From Coturnix japonica (lineage: Eukaryota > Chordata > Aves > Galliformes > Phasianidae): 64,000 bases of DNA. The notes under the pieces are model-generated. The model was not told where the DNA came from, did not search any database, and was given only the letters and a program-made list of their open reading frames with translations. Location of the stretch: assembly GCF_001577835.2 (NCBI RefSeq), contig NC_029519.1, positions 78,949,499 to 79,013,498 of the forward strand, read 5' to 3'. A program made the position numbers and the translations under genes. This document shows, piece after piece, positions 62,236 through 64,000 of the stretch. Every line of letters begins with the position of its first letter. The stretch's first letter is position 1.

Positions 62236-62536
62236 ACAACTCTGTGCAACTTCAGGGCTCTTTTCTTGACCCTTCAGGTCCTTTCAGTATATGTCAGATG
62301 ACTTGATCTCACCAAGCCTAGATTCCAAAATGAGTTTAATCAAATCAGTGCTTATGTTCTAGAAGACATCAAGTTCACTAGATATTCACTAGCAGTTCAC
62401 TAAATGTCTTTCAACAGGAATCAGTGGGGATTCTCAGCTTATCACAATCACAGAATCACAGATATTATTAAGTACTAGAGACCACATCTTTTCCTCCTGG
62501 AACTTTCGTTTTCTGGTGTTGCTTGTTAAAATTTTG

Positions 62537-62537
<1 letters not shown>

Positions 62538-62587
<50 letters not shown>

Positions 62588-62588
62588 T
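62538..62588. repeat. (TA)n microsatellite
   Basis: About 25 TA units with one CA interruption, the longest dinucleotide repeat in the window. Confidence 0.96.
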
Positions 62589-63334
62589 CCAAGAAGAGAT
62601 CACTTTGATCAGATTCAGAATGCAAGGCTTTATTGGGGTGCTTCTTACTGTTTACACATTTGCCAATATATATTGTACCTATAGTTATACCTAACTTCAG
62701 AATACATCAGAAGTATTATACATTAACACTTTGTTGTTGAGGGACATGCAAATCTCATAAATCTTAGACAAGCTGTCAAACACCTTGTGTTTTGGGTACA
62801 TAAGTTCAAAATCTTATAGATTTCTAAATTAGGGAAAAAAAAACCCAAAACATTCTGAAAAAAATAAGTTTCTACGTTAAAGCTCTCTGAAGACATTCAC
62901 TGCAAAATTTAAGTGACCAGTAAACATTAGTTGCTTTTGACAACTGAGTTACTACTTAGTGCTCACTCCTGTCCTCTTTACAGATTTCTGTAGGAATCTC
63001 ACTAAAATCAGAATTGAAGCTTTTAGTGGGTCTGTTGCACAGATCCATTACAAACTGTATTATTTGTGCCAAACAGACCTGCTAAGAGTCTAAGTGAAAT
63101 TGCGTGATGCTCCAACCAACCTGAGAGCTGCATTAAGCAAGGAACACAGTGACAAGGATACTGCAGTCTGCCAGGGGAAATCATGGTGAGGCATGGAATA
63201 TGTGTAAGTTAAAAAAGGTATTTTTGAAAGTGGTCAGAAATGCACTTAGGAAGAAGGAAAAGAAAAAATAATCTTTTTCTTTCATGACTTTTTTTTTATT
63301 ATTATTTTTATTTTTTCCTAATCTATAGCAATTT
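62589..63334. other. Unique AT-rich non-coding DNA
   Basis: No gene or mobile element was recognised. A T/A-rich tract is at about 63288-63317. Confidence 0.5.
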
Positions 63335-63443
63335 GGCACTGAGGGACATGATTTAATGGGCATGACAGTGAAGGGATGATGGCTGAACCAGATAACCTTA
63401 GAGGTTTTTTCCAACCTTAATGATTGTATGATTTTATGATTCA
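63335..63443 (+). mobile_element. CR1 LINE 3'-end fragment
   Basis: GGCACTGAGGGACATGATTT, AATGGGCATGACAGTG, GATAACCTTAGAGGTTTTTT and CCAACCTTAATGATTGTATG, then ATTTTATGATTC, give the last 110 bp of a CR1 of the AACCTTAATGATTC group. Confidence 0.9.
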
Positions 63444-64000
63444 GAGAAACACATTTTTTTTCTGCGGTAACATTTTTTATGTTGTATGCAAATTCTTACT
63501 TCTTAGATTTTTCTTTTTCCTTTCCCATTGTTGTTGGTTTTGTTGTTGTTGTTGTTTTCCAGTAGAGAAAGATGGAGTAATCATATACAGCAAGGCACAA
63601 GAAACCTGGGCAAACATCACATATCCGCTTTCTTTGTATCATGAATTTCTTTTTCCCTTCTGGAGTTATCTGATCCTCTAAAAACAAGGCAGTTTCATTT
63701 TAAATATGGTAATTTAACTTAAAAGTATGAAATAAAAGTGTGAAAATTAATTTTTCTGCCTGGACTGAAGGATTATTGTTATTATGGCACTAAATCTCAG
63801 TGGTGAAGTGATAACTCTGGTAAATGGTTTCTGTTATAAAGAGAACTCTGTTTTACAGTATGCATTACTTGTGTGTACCCCCTTTAAAATCACATGGCAC
63901 ATAACCAGGAAGTCACTAAAGAGCCGTGCTTTAAGATGATACTTCATCGCAGCCATTGCCATTTTTGTTCTTAATGATTTAATTAAAGAATAACATCAGA
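63444..64000. other. Non-coding DNA to the window end
   Basis: A (TTG)n run lies at 63537-63556. No gene or mobile element was recognised. Confidence 0.5.

Noticed and set aside
62443-62490. CACAATCACAGAATCACAGA resembling a CR1 tail
   Set aside because: Only about 20 bases resemble the octamer array, and the expected GGTTGGAAGGGACC that should follow is not recognisable.

Overview
The window looks like non-coding nuclear DNA from a bird. It is AT-rich and has no convincing host exon. It is studded with CR1 LINE copies carrying the avian signature 3' end (GGTCCCTTCCAACC followed by ATTCTATG-type 8-bp repeats). The CR1 3'-end variants resemble those of chicken-like birds, but the species cannot be fixed from the sequence. 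The longest open frame (138 codons, from a GTG) and all other frames are short and lack recognisable host protein features, so I read the window as a gene desert or part of a very large intron.

Layout: 0-10 kb holds CR1 copies at 513-966 (+), 3036-3098 (+), 8864-9421 (-) and 9866-10335 (+). A solo LTR lies at 11771-12225 (-), CR1 at 15827-16073 (-), a long AAAAT repeat at 16628-16707 and CR1 at 20800-21102 (+). An unusual CR1 fragment at 21730-22525 (+) keeps the endonuclease-side part of ORF2 but no 3' end. CR1 tails follow at 26305, 27981, 32990, 38390 and 39746. At 40149-40302 there is an N, an 80-bp block perfectly repeated 4,270 bp downstream, and an A23-G13-A40 run that looks like an assembly scar.

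The 42.7-56.7 kb part is richest. Two copies (42711-42897 + and 55541-55725 -) belong to one composite SINE family: two tRNA-like modules in tandem, each with pol III A and B boxes, joined to a CR1-type 3' tail. Between them lie a CR1 with a reverse-transcriptase fragment fused to a 3' end (43252-44051), a CR1 (44669-44919), an antisense ERVL-like retrovirus fossil (46625-47775) and older CR1 pieces. At 55930-56721 a CR1 is split by a solo LTR (55959-56451) with a clean 5-bp target-site duplication. This LTR is the same family as the one at 11771. The last 8 kb holds CR1 tails at 60098 (-), 61949 (-) and 63335 (+) and TA repeats.

The parts form a retroposition record rather than a pathway. 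CR1 supplies the enzymes, the SINE carries a CR1-like tail that would let it borrow them, and retroviral LTRs have inserted into this background. The SINE is the most interesting element and I do not recognise it as a described family. No search could be run, so family names and novelty are inference.
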